A stretch of DNA of 64,000 nt from Pseudomonadota bacterium (GTDB lineage: Bacteria > Pseudomonadota > Alphaproteobacteria > Rhizobiales > Hyphomicrobiaceae), in contig JAFECG010000021.1 in assembly GCA_018242215.1 (NCBI GenBank), positions 183,112 to 247,111 of the forward strand. Direction: 5' to 3'. Under the pieces are notes generated by a model. The model did no database searches, had not been told where the DNA came from, and worked only from the letters and a program-made list of their open reading frames with translations. Made by a program: the position numbers and the translations under genes. Positions 8,458 through 17,580 of the stretch are shown here, in pieces; the stretch's first letter is position 1; each line of letters starts with the position of its first letter.

Positions 8458-9399
8458 ATGCGCGCGCATGCCAATCCCATTACCTTTCTGGCTTCCGCCA
8501 TCGCGCTGCTTGCAGCTATGCCTCAAGCCAATGCCGACGAATTTGGCTTTTCTACCTATGGCCTTGGCGCTGCAGCTTTCGGCGCCGGCGTAACGCCGCC
8601 GGCTGGAATCTACATCACATCGGTCAGCGGTTTTTACCAAGGCGAGATCAATACGCCGGTAACCTTCGGCGACGTCACCCTGCAGGCCGGTGCTAAGGTC
8701 AGATTTTTTCAACAAGCTCTGAACGGGCTTTACGTCCCTGAGCAGAAGGTCCTCGGAGGCAATCTGGGAATTGGCGTAACGATCCCGGTCGGACACAACG
8801 ATTTAAGCGCGACCATAACCGGGCCTCTGGGCAACAGTTTCCACGACGAAACAGCCGGCTGGGGATTGGGTGACATAACCACCCGCATGCAGCTCGGATG
8901 GCAAGACGGGGATTTTGCACATCTGACCTATGTTCAGGTCGTTGCGCCGTCTGGCCGATATGCCGTCGGCTTCCAGCCGATCATCGGTTTGAGCCGGCCG
9001 GGCATCGATACGGGTTGGGCATTTACCTGGATCGAGAAAACGTCGAAACTGCAATTCAACGGCGCGGTCGGTGTTACCTTCAACTTCGAGAATGTGACGA
9101 CCGATTATCAAAGCGGGACCGATTTCCATGCTGAATGGGCGGTCGGGCGCGAAGTCTCTCCTGGACTTGTCGTCGGCGTCGTCGGTTATGATTATCGTCA
9201 GTTGACGGGCGATTCGGGCAGCGGTGCGGTACTCGGTCCCCTTGAAGGTAGCGTAGACGCCATCGGCGGCGGCGCCTCCTATACGACATTGGTCGGAAAA
9301 ACGCCTCTGATTCTAAACGCGCGCTACTACCAGGAATACAACGTCGAGCGCCGTTGGGACGGCAGCATGACGATTTTCTCCGGAACTGTGAAATTTTGA
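8458..9399 (+). CDS. Outer membrane beta-barrel protein, MetA-pathway phenol-degradation/SphA type
   Basis: Probable outer membrane channel for hydrophobic or aromatic substrates. It starts with a signal peptide (residues 1-27, hydrophobic core FLASAIALLAAM, cleavage after ANA). The rest has glycine/aromatic alternation typical of beta-strands and ends in a phenylalanine (GTVKF), the usual barrel C-terminus. Segments such as WGLGDITTRMQLGW and NFENVTTDYQSGTDFHAEW match the Phenol_MetA_deg (transporter) family as I know it. The frame is open from 8395, but the ATG at 8458 has a GGGGG ribosome site and begins the signal peptide. It sits between the aromatic-degradation genes and the sulfatase cluster. 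Confidence 0.82.
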   Translation: MRAHANPITFLASAIALLAAMPQANADEFGFSTYGLGAAAFGAGVTPPAGIYITSVSGFYQGEINTPVTFGDVTLQAGAKVRFFQQALNGLYVPEQKVLGGNLGIGVTIPVGHNDLSATITGPLGNSFHDETAGWGLGDITTRMQLGWQDGDFAHLTYVQVVAPSGRYAVGFQPIIGLSRPGIDTGWAFTWIEKTSKLQFNGAVGVTFNFENVTTDYQSGTDFHAEWAVGREVSPGLVVGVVGYDYRQLTGDSGSGAVLGPLEGSVDAIGGGASYTTLVGKTPLILNARYYQEYNVERRWDGSMTIFSGTVKF

Positions 9400-9708
9400 G
9401 CGTCGTTCGATTTCCGGCCAAGTTTGAATATGATTTCTACACGTCCTTAACCCGTTCTGGCGACCTCCGCAGCGCAATGACGTATTTGTTTGACTGCTTC
9501 TGCGTTTGAAGCGACTTTAAATTCGGACGGGTCGGGCTGCTACATATCCAGAGGCAATGCTGGGCATGCAGTTAGCGCTCATTCTTATTAGTCTGTTTTT
9601 TCAATTTTCACTTGAATTCGCCTCCCTCATTTTAATTCCGGTTGCGCCGGATCGGGGACGGCGTTTGCAAAATCCTGCTCCGCGGCGTTGCGTCCTTAGG
9701 CGTTCCAA
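9400..9708. other. Intergenic region before the FGE gene
   Basis: 309 bp, locally AT-rich around 9590-9640, with no ORF that looks like a gene. It presumably carries the promoter of the formylglycine-generating enzyme and sulfatase genes. I see no clear terminator for the upstream barrel gene. Confidence 0.4.
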
Positions 9709-10698
9709 ATGAACGACTGCTGTTCGGTCACGAGCAAGTGTCGCCCCGCGGGCATCAGCGATTCGCGCCTAGAAAACATGCTCTTTGTCACCGGCGGCAC
9801 ATTTCGAATGGGCTCCGATCATCACTATGCTGAGGAAGCTCCCAGTCATCGCGTGACCGTTGATGGATTTTGGATCGACCCAACTCCCGTCACTAATGCG
9901 CAATTCCGGAGGTTCGTTGACACCACCGGCTACACGACGTTCGCCGAAATAGTTCCCAAGGCTGAAGATTATCCTGGCGCATTGCCTCACATGTTGAGGG
10001 CGGGATCGCTCGTTTTTTGCCCCCCTGACCGTCCGGTAGGCCTCAATGACTGGAGCCGATGGTGGGAGTTCCGCTTCGGTGCAAACTGGCGTCGTCCATA
10101 CGGCAAGGGATGTTCGATCAAAGGGCTCGATGATCACCCAGTTGTCCACGTCGCCTATCAAGACGCCGAAGCCTACGCGAAATGGGCCGGAAAGGAATTG
10201 CCGACCGAAGCCGAATGGGAGTTTGCGGCGCGCGGCGGCCTCGAAGGAGCTGAATTTGCGTGGGGCGACGAGTTCACGCCAGACGGGCGTCACAGGGCCA
10301 ACACCTGGCAGGGTGATTTCCCGCACCAAAATCTTAAGCGCGACGGATACGAGCGAACGTCTCCGGTCAAAGCGTTTCCGCCGAACGGCTACGGCCTCTA
10401 TGACATGATCGGCAATGTCTGGGAATGGACGACCGATTGGTACGCGCCGAAGCATCCGGCTGACGAAGCGAAGGCCTGCTGCATCCCCGAGAATCCTCGA
10501 GGACCGCGAGAGGATCAGAGCTACGATTCCTGCCAGCCGCACATCAAAATTCCACGCAAGGTTCTGAAGGGCGGGTCGCATCTCTGCGCGCCGAACTACT
10601 GCCGGCGCTATCGCCCTGCCGCGCGGCATCCCGAACCGATTGATACATCGACGAGCCACGTGGGATTCCGATGCGTTGCGCGCACGATTGGCCAGTAA
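9709..10698 (+). CDS. Formylglycine-generating enzyme (sulfatase-modifying factor, SUMF1 family)
   Basis: Oxidises the active-site cysteine of sulfatases to C-alpha-formylglycine in the cytoplasm before export. Features: the N-terminal CC motif typical of bacterial FGEs (supporting the ATG at 9709), FVTGGTFRMGSD, LPTEAEWEFAARGG, NVWEWTTDWY, and the C-terminal catalytic segment GGSHLCAPNYCRRYRPAAR. C293 and C298 have the 5-residue spacing of the copper-binding pair of true FGEs, which separates it from the many C-type-lectin-fold relatives that lack both. Its substrate is almost certainly the sulfatase encoded 254 bp downstream. Confidence 0.92.
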   Translation: MNDCCSVTSKCRPAGISDSRLENMLFVTGGTFRMGSDHHYAEEAPSHRVTVDGFWIDPTPVTNAQFRRFVDTTGYTTFAEIVPKAEDYPGALPHMLRAGSLVFCPPDRPVGLNDWSRWWEFRFGANWRRPYGKGCSIKGLDDHPVVHVAYQDAEAYAKWAGKELPTEAEWEFAARGGLEGAEFAWGDEFTPDGRHRANTWQGDFPHQNLKRDGYERTSPVKAFPPNGYGLYDMIGNVWEWTTDWYAPKHPADEAKACCIPENPRGPREDQSYDSCQPHIKIPRKVLKGGSHLCAPNYCRRYRPAARHPEPIDTSTSHVGFRCVARTIGQ

Positions 10699-10712
10699 TC
10701 CTTGCGAGGAAC

Positions 10713-10927
10713 AATGAAAAGACTTCTTGCTTCATCGTCTTCTTCTCGCCTCGGTCGGTATCACCACCTGTTACGAGGCCGACGAAAAGTTCTCCATGCA
10801 GCGACTCGATCAGCTGCCGGCGCCGATTGCGCTCTATAGGGACGATCTTCTTTCGAATGCTCCGATGGCGTCGACCTATCGCGGTCCTGTCGGGGCTCAC
10901 GGGGAACGGCACGGGAGGGAGCGATAA
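10713..10927 (+). pseudogene. Truncated, frameshifted DUF3300 gene remnant
   Basis: An ATG at 10713 (MKRLLAS...) starts a lipoprotein/signal-like segment. The reading then has to change frame near 10725 to continue as LLLASVGITTCYEADEKFS and QRLDQLPAPIALYRDDLL, followed by MASTY. This matches the N-terminal repeat of DUF3300 proteins (EQLDQLLAPIALYPDALL...MASTYP). Intact DUF3300 proteins are several hundred residues; here the frame stops at 10927, just before the sulfatase. DUF3300 genes often accompany DUF1254 and envelope genes like those downstream, so this looks like the decayed member of an ancestral cluster. Confidence 0.6.
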
Positions 10928-10951
10928 AACTCAAAGAAAAAAGGTTCCACC

Positions 10952-12760
10952 ATGTCCACCATAAAGAAGACATCCTCGGAACGAGACGACATCAAATCTG
11001 CATTCAACCGCAGAAACGTATTGCTGAGCGGCGCTTCATTGCTGACGCTGTCCGTTGCTGGAGCGTCCGGATCGCGTGCGCAAGACACTCAGCCGGTTAA
11101 CGCGCCCTCGGAGGCGAGCGGCGGCACGAAACCCAACATTCTCGTCTTGTGGGGCGATGACATTGGTATTGCTAACGTCAGTACCTATTCCAATGGTCTG
11201 ATGGGTTACGCAACGCCAAACATCGATCGTATCGCGAACGAAGGTCTCAAGTTTCAGCACTATTACGGCGAACAGTCCTGCACCGCGGGCCGCTCGGCAT
11301 TTCTTACCGGCCAGCACATCATGCGAAGCGGTCTCAGCAAAGTTGGGTTCCCAGGCGCGCCGATGGGCATGAGCCAGCTGGATCCCTCCGTCGGCGGATT
11401 GCTCAAAAATCTCGGTTACGTCACAGGGCAGTTTGGTAAGAACCATGTCGGCGATCGCAATCCATCTTTGCCGACGGTCAATGGATTCGATGAGTTCTTC
11501 GGCAACCTCTATCACCTCAACGCCGAAGAAGAACCAGAGTTGCCGGATTATCCGAAGGACCCAGGGTACCTGGCCACGTTCGGGCCGCGCGGAGTCTTAA
11601 GATGCAAGGCGACCGACGTTGACGATCCGACCGTCGATCCGCGGTTCGGCAAGGTCGGCAAACAGACGATCGAAGACACTGGACCTCTGACCAAGAAACG
11701 CATGGAAACGATCGACGACGAAACTTCGAGCGCCGCCATTGATTTCATCAGACGACAGCACGAGGCCGGGAAACCCTTTTTCTGCTGGTTCAACTCGACA
11801 CGCATGCATCTTCGGACGCATGTCCGAAAAAGCCACCGCGGACGTTACACACACGGCGACAGCGAATATCTCGACGGCATGATGGAGCATGACGATACGA
11901 TCGGAAGCATTCTCAAAGCTCTCGATGACATGGGCATCGCCGATAATACACTAGTTGTTTACTCGACCGACAACGGTCCGCACATGAACACCTGGCCGGA
12001 CGGGGCGATGACTTGGTTTCGGTCGGAAAAGAACACCAACTGGGAAGGCGCTTTCCGCGTTCCCTGCCTGGTGCGTTGGCCGGGCAAGATCAAGCCAGGC
12101 ACGGTCACGAATGAACTGATGAGCCACAACGACTGGATACCCACTCTATGCGCGATCGCGGGCGAACCGGACATCGTCAATAAGCTCAAGCAGGGCTACA
12201 TGGCCAACGGCATCGAGTACAAAGTGCACCTCGATGGCTATGACCAGTCGCAGTTCCTGCAGTCGGTTTCTGGATCGGCGACGAGCAATAACAGCGTGAA
12301 AAGTGCTCGAGACAAATTCTTTTATTCGGACGATGACGGGCTGCTCGTCTCGTATCGAAAGGGTGACTATAAATACGTGTTCTCCGAACAGAGGTCACCA
12401 GGCACCTTGGAAGTATGGGCCGAACCCTTCACAACGCTCCGTTTGCAGAAGATCTTCAACCTCTTCCAGGATCCATTCGAACGCGCCGATATCACCTCCA
12501 ATACCTTCTGGGATTGGCAGCTTAATCACGTCGGATCCATGTACGGCGTGATGGACGATGTCTTCCAGTTTGCGGCGTCGTTCAAGGAATTCCCGCCGCG
12601 CTCGTTCCCGCCGAGCTTCAATCCGGCGAACATCATGGAAGAAGAAATGGATACATTCAAACGAATGGATGCCTTCAAGAAGAATCTCAATCTCGATCGC
12701 ATCCGCGGGCGGCTTAATCAGATGATCGACGATCGCATGCTGGAGCATACCGCGCCATAG
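10952..12760 (+). CDS. Tat-exported arylsulfatase (formylglycine-dependent, CxAxR type)
   Basis: Hydrolyses sulfate esters in the periplasm. The N-terminus carries a twin-arginine signal (NRRNVLLSGASLLTLSV, residues 19-35) with a cleavage region near SRAQ. D69 and D70 (LWGDDIG) are the first metal ligands. C110 in CTAGRSAFLTG is the formylglycine position; the motif is CxAxR rather than the usual CxPxR. Further ligands follow in GKNHVGD and STDNGPHMNTW. Length is 602 aa. Cytoplasmic modification by the adjacent FGE followed by folded export through Tat is consistent. The ATG at 10952 has AAAGG-like ribosome-site sequence just upstream. A strong hairpin terminator follows at 12771. Confidence 0.93.
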   Translation: MSTIKKTSSERDDIKSAFNRRNVLLSGASLLTLSVAGASGSRAQDTQPVNAPSEASGGTKPNILVLWGDDIGIANVSTYSNGLMGYATPNIDRIANEGLKFQHYYGEQSCTAGRSAFLTGQHIMRSGLSKVGFPGAPMGMSQLDPSVGGLLKNLGYVTGQFGKNHVGDRNPSLPTVNGFDEFFGNLYHLNAEEEPELPDYPKDPGYLATFGPRGVLRCKATDVDDPTVDPRFGKVGKQTIEDTGPLTKKRMETIDDETSSAAIDFIRRQHEAGKPFFCWFNSTRMHLRTHVRKSHRGRYTHGDSEYLDGMMEHDDTIGSILKALDDMGIADNTLVVYSTDNGPHMNTWPDGAMTWFRSEKNTNWEGAFRVPCLVRWPGKIKPGTVTNELMSHNDWIPTLCAIAGEPDIVNKLKQGYMANGIEYKVHLDGYDQSQFLQSVSGSATSNNSVKSARDKFFYSDDDGLLVSYRKGDYKYVFSEQRSPGTLEVWAEPFTTLRLQKIFNLFQDPFERADITSNTFWDWQLNHVGSMYGVMDDVFQFAASFKEFPPRSFPPSFNPANIMEEEMDTFKRMDAFKKNLNLDRIRGRLNQMIDDRMLEHTAP

Positions 12761-12770
12761 ATCGGATGAG

Positions 12771-12800
12771 ATGGACGCCAAAGTTTGGCGTCCATATTTT
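12771..12800 (+). terminator. Rho-independent terminator after the sulfatase gene
   Basis: Perfect inverted repeat ATGGACGCCAAA / TTTGGCGTCCAT at 12771-12795 around a single G (an effective 10-bp stem with a small loop), followed by ATTTT. It ends the FGE-sulfatase transcript and overlaps the TTG that would be the earliest start of the next ORF, so I use a later start there. Confidence 0.75.
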
Positions 12801-12823
12801 CCATCTACGAAAGATGCAAACCG

Positions 12824-13828
12824 ATGTCGTTGTGGGTTCGGCTTTTACGTCCCGTCTGGCTGGTTGTCGGCCTGCTGATTGTGACGTGCTTAGCTGGCGC
12901 AGCGCAATCCGATCCACTTCCGTCTTGGAATGACGGACCGACGAAACAAAGCATCATCGACTTCGTCGGCAGGGTGGCGGAGAGCGGCGGCGCGGATTTT
13001 GTGCCGGAGGCACGCCGTGTTGCCGTCTTCGATAACGATGGAGCGCTCTGGGCCGAGCAGCCGATTTATTTTCAACTCGCCTTCGCGATCGACGAGATCA
13101 AATCGATGTCGAGCGCACATCCCGACTGGGCGAACGAACAGCCGTTCAAGGCCGTCATCGAGGGCGATCAAAGGGCGCTTGCCAAAGCCGGCGAGCACGG
13201 ATTGCTGGCAATCATGGCGGCCACGCATGCCGGAATGTCGACCGATGCGTTCGACGCTAGTGTCGAAGCATGGCTGAAAACTGCTGTGCATCCGCGCTTC
13301 AAACGACCTTACACCGCGCTCGCCTACCAGCCGATGGTGGAGCTTCTCTATTACCTACGTACCCGCGGCTTCAAGACGTTTATCGTATCGGGTGGTGGTG
13401 TCGAATTCATGCGGCGCTTTGCCGAAAAGGTCTACGGCATTCCGCCTGACCAAGTTGTCGGATCATCCGGCGCCGTGAAGTTTGAACTTGGCGACGACGG
13501 CAAGGCAACACTCATCAAAGAACCAAAGATCGAATTCATCGATGACGGAGCGGGTAAGCCCGTCGGCATCAATCGTTTTATCGGCCGTCAGCCCATCTTC
13601 GCCTTCGGCAATTCCGATGGCGATCAGCAGATGCTCGAATACACCGCGTCAGGCGGCGGTGCACGTTTCATGGGTCTCGTACATCACACGGATGCCGAAC
13701 GCGAATGGGCCTACGACCGTAATTCTCAAATCGGAAAGCTGGATAAGGCGCTCGATGAAGCGAAGGCCAGAGGCTGGACTGTCGTCGATATGAAGAACGA
13801 CTGGAAGCAAATTTTTGTTGATCGTTGA
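12824..13828 (+). CDS. Secreted HAD-superfamily phosphatase-like protein
   Basis: Predicted periplasmic phosphohydrolase. A hydrophobic signal segment (residues 10-28, VWLVVGLLIVTCLAGAAQS) is followed by HAD motif I VAVFDNDGALW (nucleophile D70, general acid D72), motif II FIVSGGG (about 188-194), and motif IV GNSDGDQQML (about 267). The start at 12824 is chosen because an earlier TTG (12785) falls inside the terminator stem. HAD proteins of this type are common beside DUF1254 genes. The substrate is unknown. The DUF1254 gene follows after 21 bp. Confidence 0.82.
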   Translation: MSLWVRLLRPVWLVVGLLIVTCLAGAAQSDPLPSWNDGPTKQSIIDFVGRVAESGGADFVPEARRVAVFDNDGALWAEQPIYFQLAFAIDEIKSMSSAHPDWANEQPFKAVIEGDQRALAKAGEHGLLAIMAATHAGMSTDAFDASVEAWLKTAVHPRFKRPYTALAYQPMVELLYYLRTRGFKTFIVSGGGVEFMRRFAEKVYGIPPDQVVGSSGAVKFELGDDGKATLIKEPKIEFIDDGAGKPVGINRFIGRQPIFAFGNSDGDQQMLEYTASGGGARFMGLVHHTDAEREWAYDRNSQIGKLDKALDEAKARGWTVVDMKNDWKQIFVDR

Positions 13829-13849
13829 TATTCTGCTGGAGCTTAAAAA

Positions 13850-15313
13850 ATGCCAACCTCTCAAAAACTTATGAATCGATTTGCCATCGTGTTTGCCGTC
13901 GCCGAACTCGCGTGGGCGAGCTTCGCGACTAGTTCTCAGGCGAACCCAATCACGCCTAAACAGGCGCATGCGATCGGCGTCGATGCTTATATTTATTTCT
14001 ATCCGCTCGTCACGATGGACATCACGCGGCAACAGCTCACGAACGTCGAAGCCGGCAAGTCCGAGATCGGCGGGCCGATGAACATCTTCAACAACGTGCA
14101 AACGTTTCCGACCGCCGATATGAGAGCCGTCGTCCGTCCGAATTTCGACACGCTCTATTCCAGTGGCTGGCTAGATCTCACAAAGGAGCCGGTTGTCGTT
14201 TCGACACCCGACACCGGCGGACGCTATTATCTTCTGCCGATGCTCGATATGTGGACTGACGTGTTTGCGTCACCCGGATGGCGAACCACCGGCACAGAAG
14301 CGCATAATTTTATAATAGTTCCTCCGGGCTGGAAGCAGCCCGTCCCCGCTGAGTTCACGCGTATCGACGCTCCGACGCCGTACGTCTGGGTCATCGGCCG
14401 TACCAAAACGGATGGGCCGCTGGATTATGACGCCGTCCACAAAATCCAGGCGGGATACAAAATCGCACCGCTGTCGTCATGGGGGCAGACACCGCCGACC
14501 GTCGAGACCAAGGTCGATCCCGCTATCGACATGAAGACGCCGCCGAAGCTGCAAGTCGACAGCATGCCAGCTGCCAAGTTCTTTGCGCGCGCTGCCGAAC
14601 TTCTGAAGCTCCATCCGCCGCACATCACCGATCAACCGATTATATCTCAGATGAAGAAAATCGGTCTCGAGCCTGGTAAAAGCTTCGATATGGCGAACCT
14701 TGATCCCTCGCTCCAAAATGCGTTGGCAAGCGCTCCCGGTGATGCACAGAAGCTCATGGCGTGGAAAGTTCCTACTCTCGCTCGCGTCGTGAATGGATGG
14801 TCCATGAACACCGACACGATGGGTGTTTATGGGAACTACTATCTCAAGCGCGCCATCGTTGCGCAAATGGGCCTTGGTGCGAACCTTCCTGAAGATGCGG
14901 TCTATCCGCTAAATCTTGCGGACAACAGCGGCAAGCCGCTCGACGGTGCAAACAGCTATACGATCCACTTTGCGAAGAATTCAAAGCCGCCGGTCGATGC
15001 GTTCTGGTCGATCACGCTCTACGATCCAGAGGGCTTCCAAGTCGCCAACGATCTCAATCGTTTTGCCCTCAGCAGCTGGATGCCATTCCAACTCAATGCG
15101 GACGGGTCTCTTGATCTCCTTATACAGAACGAGAACCCAGGGAACGGCAAAGAGGCGAATTGGCTTCCCGCGCCAAAGGGACCGTTCAATCTGACGATGC
15201 GCCTCTACGCGCCGAAGTCGGAAGCTCTGACCGGCAAATGGGAGCCGCCCCCTGTCGAGCGAGCAAATTCTGGCTCGATAGGAAAAGGGTCAGGAGCGAG
15301 CGGAAAAGAGTAA
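13850..15313 (+). CDS. DUF1254/DUF1214 domain protein (secreted)
   Basis: 487-residue exported protein. Signal peptide in residues 1-32 (IVFAVAELAWASFATSSQANP). The N-terminal DUF1254 domain begins AIGVDAYIYFYPLVTMDITRQQLTN and includes VRPNFDTLYSSGWLDLTKEPVV. The C-terminal DUF1214 domain includes DAFWSITLYDPEGFQVAN and RFALSSWMPFQLNADGSLDLLIQ. The families are widespread in proteobacteria and of unknown reaction. The gene has GGAG 10 nt before the ATG and shares an apparent operon with the HAD, DUF3302 and HlyD genes. Confidence 0.9.
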   Translation: MPTSQKLMNRFAIVFAVAELAWASFATSSQANPITPKQAHAIGVDAYIYFYPLVTMDITRQQLTNVEAGKSEIGGPMNIFNNVQTFPTADMRAVVRPNFDTLYSSGWLDLTKEPVVVSTPDTGGRYYLLPMLDMWTDVFASPGWRTTGTEAHNFIIVPPGWKQPVPAEFTRIDAPTPYVWVIGRTKTDGPLDYDAVHKIQAGYKIAPLSSWGQTPPTVETKVDPAIDMKTPPKLQVDSMPAAKFFARAAELLKLHPPHITDQPIISQMKKIGLEPGKSFDMANLDPSLQNALASAPGDAQKLMAWKVPTLARVVNGWSMNTDTMGVYGNYYLKRAIVAQMGLGANLPEDAVYPLNLADNSGKPLDGANSYTIHFAKNSKPPVDAFWSITLYDPEGFQVANDLNRFALSSWMPFQLNADGSLDLLIQNENPGNGKEANWLPAPKGPFNLTMRLYAPKSEALTGKWEPPPVERANSGSIGKGSGASGKE

Positions 15314-15317
15314 AACG

Positions 15318-15554
15318 ATGTCCTTCATGGATTATTTCGCGTGGTTCATCCTTATTGTTCTTCTTGTAACAGCCGTCGCGATCGTCGTCGCGTTGGCGGC
15401 CGCACCAGGATACATCGCCAGGAAGCGTGGACATCCGTGGGCCGGAGCTGTGGAAGTTGCGGGTTGGGTGACGTTGATCTGCGGCTTCGTGCTTTGGCCG
15501 GTATCGCTGATCTGGGCCTACGTTGATGTTCCGAAACGGGAGGGAACGAGATGA
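15318..15554 (+). CDS. DUF3302 small inner-membrane protein (YiaW-like)
   Basis: 78 residues with two predicted membrane helices (about 9-31 and 46-67) and a short basic loop (ARKRGHPWAG) between them, the pattern of DUF3302/YiaW. It starts 5 bp after the DUF1254 stop and its stop overlaps the ATG of the HlyD-type gene (15551), so the two are translationally coupled. In E. coli the equivalent yiaW-yiaV pair has the same order. The role is unknown, probably assembly or partner of the HlyD-type protein. Confidence 0.8.
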   Translation: MSFMDYFAWFILIVLLVTAVAIVVALAAAPGYIARKRGHPWAGAVEVAGWVTLICGFVLWPVSLIWAYVDVPKREGTR

Positions 15555-16492
15555 TCGCTTTCCTCCTCAACCTCTATATCCTCATTCTTTTTCTGCTCGT
15601 TTGGTTCAAGGTCGTTCCGTTCAACCTCTTTTGGAAGATCTCGCCGATCCTTGTGCTATTCGTGCTCCTTGTCGGACTTTTCATTCCGATGGGGTGGGGA
15701 GCGCCGTCGGGTCCGGTTCTTGTAGCCCGGCACTCTGTCTCAATCGTTCCGGACGTCGCTGGCGAAGTCATCGACGTGCCCGTGATCGCCAATACGCCGA
15801 TTAAGGCCAATGACGTGTTGTTCCGTATTGATCCTGTGCCATTTGCAGCTCAGCTCAAAGCGCTGCAGGCGCAATTGAGCCTTGCGGAGCAGCGGCTGAG
15901 CGAGATGTCGACACTGGCCGCTACGGCGGCGGGTCGAAAATTCGACGTCGAGCAGCGTCAATCCGAGGTTGATCAACTCAAGGCGCAGATCGAGAGTGCC
16001 AAATGGAATCTTGACAAGACAGTCGTGCGTGCGCCCGCCGACGGTTACGTGACCAACATCGCTCTCAGAAAAGGCGCACGCGTCTCTTCGCTGCCTCTAG
16101 CACCGGTGATGGCATTCATTGATACGTCCGAGACGGTTGTGGCGGCCGAAATCGCACAAATCTATGCGCGCTACATCAAACCAAACCAAAAAGCCGAGGT
16201 GACGTTCAAGTTTCTGCCGGGACAGATCTTCACCGGCCGCGTCGAGACGGTTTTGCAGGCGGTGTCGACGGGCCAGTTTCAACCTTCAGGGTTAGCGGTA
16301 ACGCCACAGCAGATCGAAGCAGCGCCGTTCGTCGTGCGAATAAAGTTCGACAATGCGGAGGTGCTGAAACGCCTTCCGGCAGGAAGCACAGGTTCAGCTG
16401 CGATTTTCACCGATCACGTCAAAGCAAGCCACGTCGTTCGACGCGTCATGCTGCGCACGACGGCGATCGTGAATTACGTCAATCCGTTTTGA
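15551..16492 (+). CDS. HlyD-family membrane fusion protein (YiaV/YibH-like)
   Basis: 313 residues. Two N-terminal membrane segments (about 4-21 and 32-50) are followed by a barrel-sandwich/lipoyl part (VSIVPDVAGEVIDVPV ... ADGYVTNIALRKGARVSS) interrupted by a coiled coil (about 95-155, rich in Q/E/L), then a beta-barrel domain. This is the architecture of periplasmic adaptors that link inner-membrane transporters to an outer-membrane channel. No transporter gene is adjacent; its inner-membrane partner may be the DUF3302 protein. The start overlaps the previous stop by 4 bp. Confidence 0.85.
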   Translation: MIAFLLNLYILILFLLVWFKVVPFNLFWKISPILVLFVLLVGLFIPMGWGAPSGPVLVARHSVSIVPDVAGEVIDVPVIANTPIKANDVLFRIDPVPFAAQLKALQAQLSLAEQRLSEMSTLAATAAGRKFDVEQRQSEVDQLKAQIESAKWNLDKTVVRAPADGYVTNIALRKGARVSSLPLAPVMAFIDTSETVVAAEIAQIYARYIKPNQKAEVTFKFLPGQIFTGRVETVLQAVSTGQFQPSGLAVTPQQIEAAPFVVRIKFDNAEVLKRLPAGSTGSAAIFTDHVKASHVVRRVMLRTTAIVNYVNPF

Positions 16493-17126
16493 ACCTGTTT
16501 TCGGCCCATAGCCGACAATCGTTGATATCCGCTCTCCGGTCAAAGCGGACACCCACGAACCGACCTCACAGCTGATTGCGTTGGAGCGAATACGAGTTAA
16601 TTGGCGGGGACCAGTGAGCGGGAGGTCGGAGCGGAAACGTACGGGATTCAGCGTCTCGTCAGCTCATTAGTTCGAATATTTTTATCGCCGGCGCAATCTC
16701 ACGCCCGGTTCCCCGCCGTCGTATCGCTCTGCGATTTTGCTCGCGACTTCGCATTTTGTGGCTACGTCCAATCTGTAAGCGGAAAGTTTTGAGCTTTTAG
16801 GCACCAATGAGCTGCGCGAATTCGATAGCATCCTCGGCGATACCTCCATCCGATGTCAATTATCGCCCTGATTATCGAATCGGCCATCCTTGCTCTCGTG
16901 CGTTAGAACATTATGCTTGGCAGCATCCCGTTAGTGTTACTGCAAATGAGCAAATGCGCTGAGTGAAATGATATTCGGATTGCGCGTCATCTAAACCACG
17001 AGTGTGCTTCTTCGAAGGGGAAATGATTGCTGTTGAAGATAGGCAGAAGTGGCCGGGAAGAGCGGACAGCAAATAGCTGTTGAGGCCGCCTAGATGTGCT
17101 GGCAATCCGCTGCTAAAAGAGACGGC
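16493..17126. other. Gene-free stretch
   Basis: 634 bp after the HlyD gene. The only ORFs are short and have no recognisable features, and I see no tRNA, repeat or strong terminator. It probably marks the edge between the envelope cluster and the island region. Confidence 0.4.
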
Positions 17127-17483
17127 ATGTCTTTGTCGCCGCTGATACGCATTCTGGTTTGGTCGTGCTTTGCGTTCGTCGCAAGCTTCACGACAAACAC
17201 AGTCTTCGGCCTCACGCACGTCGATACTCCGCTTGCTTATTCTTGGCAGTCGAAAGATGCGGGCTTTGTCGTGCCCTCCCGCATTCAGGTCGTTTCGCAA
17301 CAGCAGTCCTTTAAATCGGATGCAGGAGCCGGGCGTTTCGGTTCAGCGAAAGATGCCGAAGACTTTAGGGTCGCTTTGCCGACTGCATGTTCGGGGGCGA
17401 TAAGGGCAGGCCTTCCGGTCCCTCGAAGCCCGCACCACCTTGACCAATCGCTGAACGGTCCACGTGCGCCGCCTTTGATCTGA
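17127..17483 (+). CDS. Hypothetical exported protein
   Basis: 118 residues from the ATG at 17127. The N-terminus is signal-like (IRILVWSCFAFVASFTTNTVFG), followed by about 90 residues of mixed composition (HVDTPLAYSWQSKDAGFVVPSRIQVV...). The last 40 residues are proline/arginine-rich and may be out of frame with the original gene. I do not recognise a family. The frame opens earlier (17094), but the signal peptide argues for 17127. Confidence 0.35.
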   Translation: MSLSPLIRILVWSCFAFVASFTTNTVFGLTHVDTPLAYSWQSKDAGFVVPSRIQVVSQQQSFKSDAGAGRFGSAKDAEDFRVALPTACSGAIRAGLPVPRSPHHLDQSLNGPRAPPLI

Positions 17484-17580
17484 GCGCTATTTCTAATCGA
17501 AATCTTCAAACCTGGCAGCGCGCAAGTGTCGTCTACGGACGAACGCGCATTGGCGGCTGCGCTCAGAATGGAACACATCG

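Noticed and set aside
9769-10659. Minus-strand frame of 296 codons
   Set aside because: Antisense to the formylglycine-generating enzyme, which has complete catalytic cysteines.
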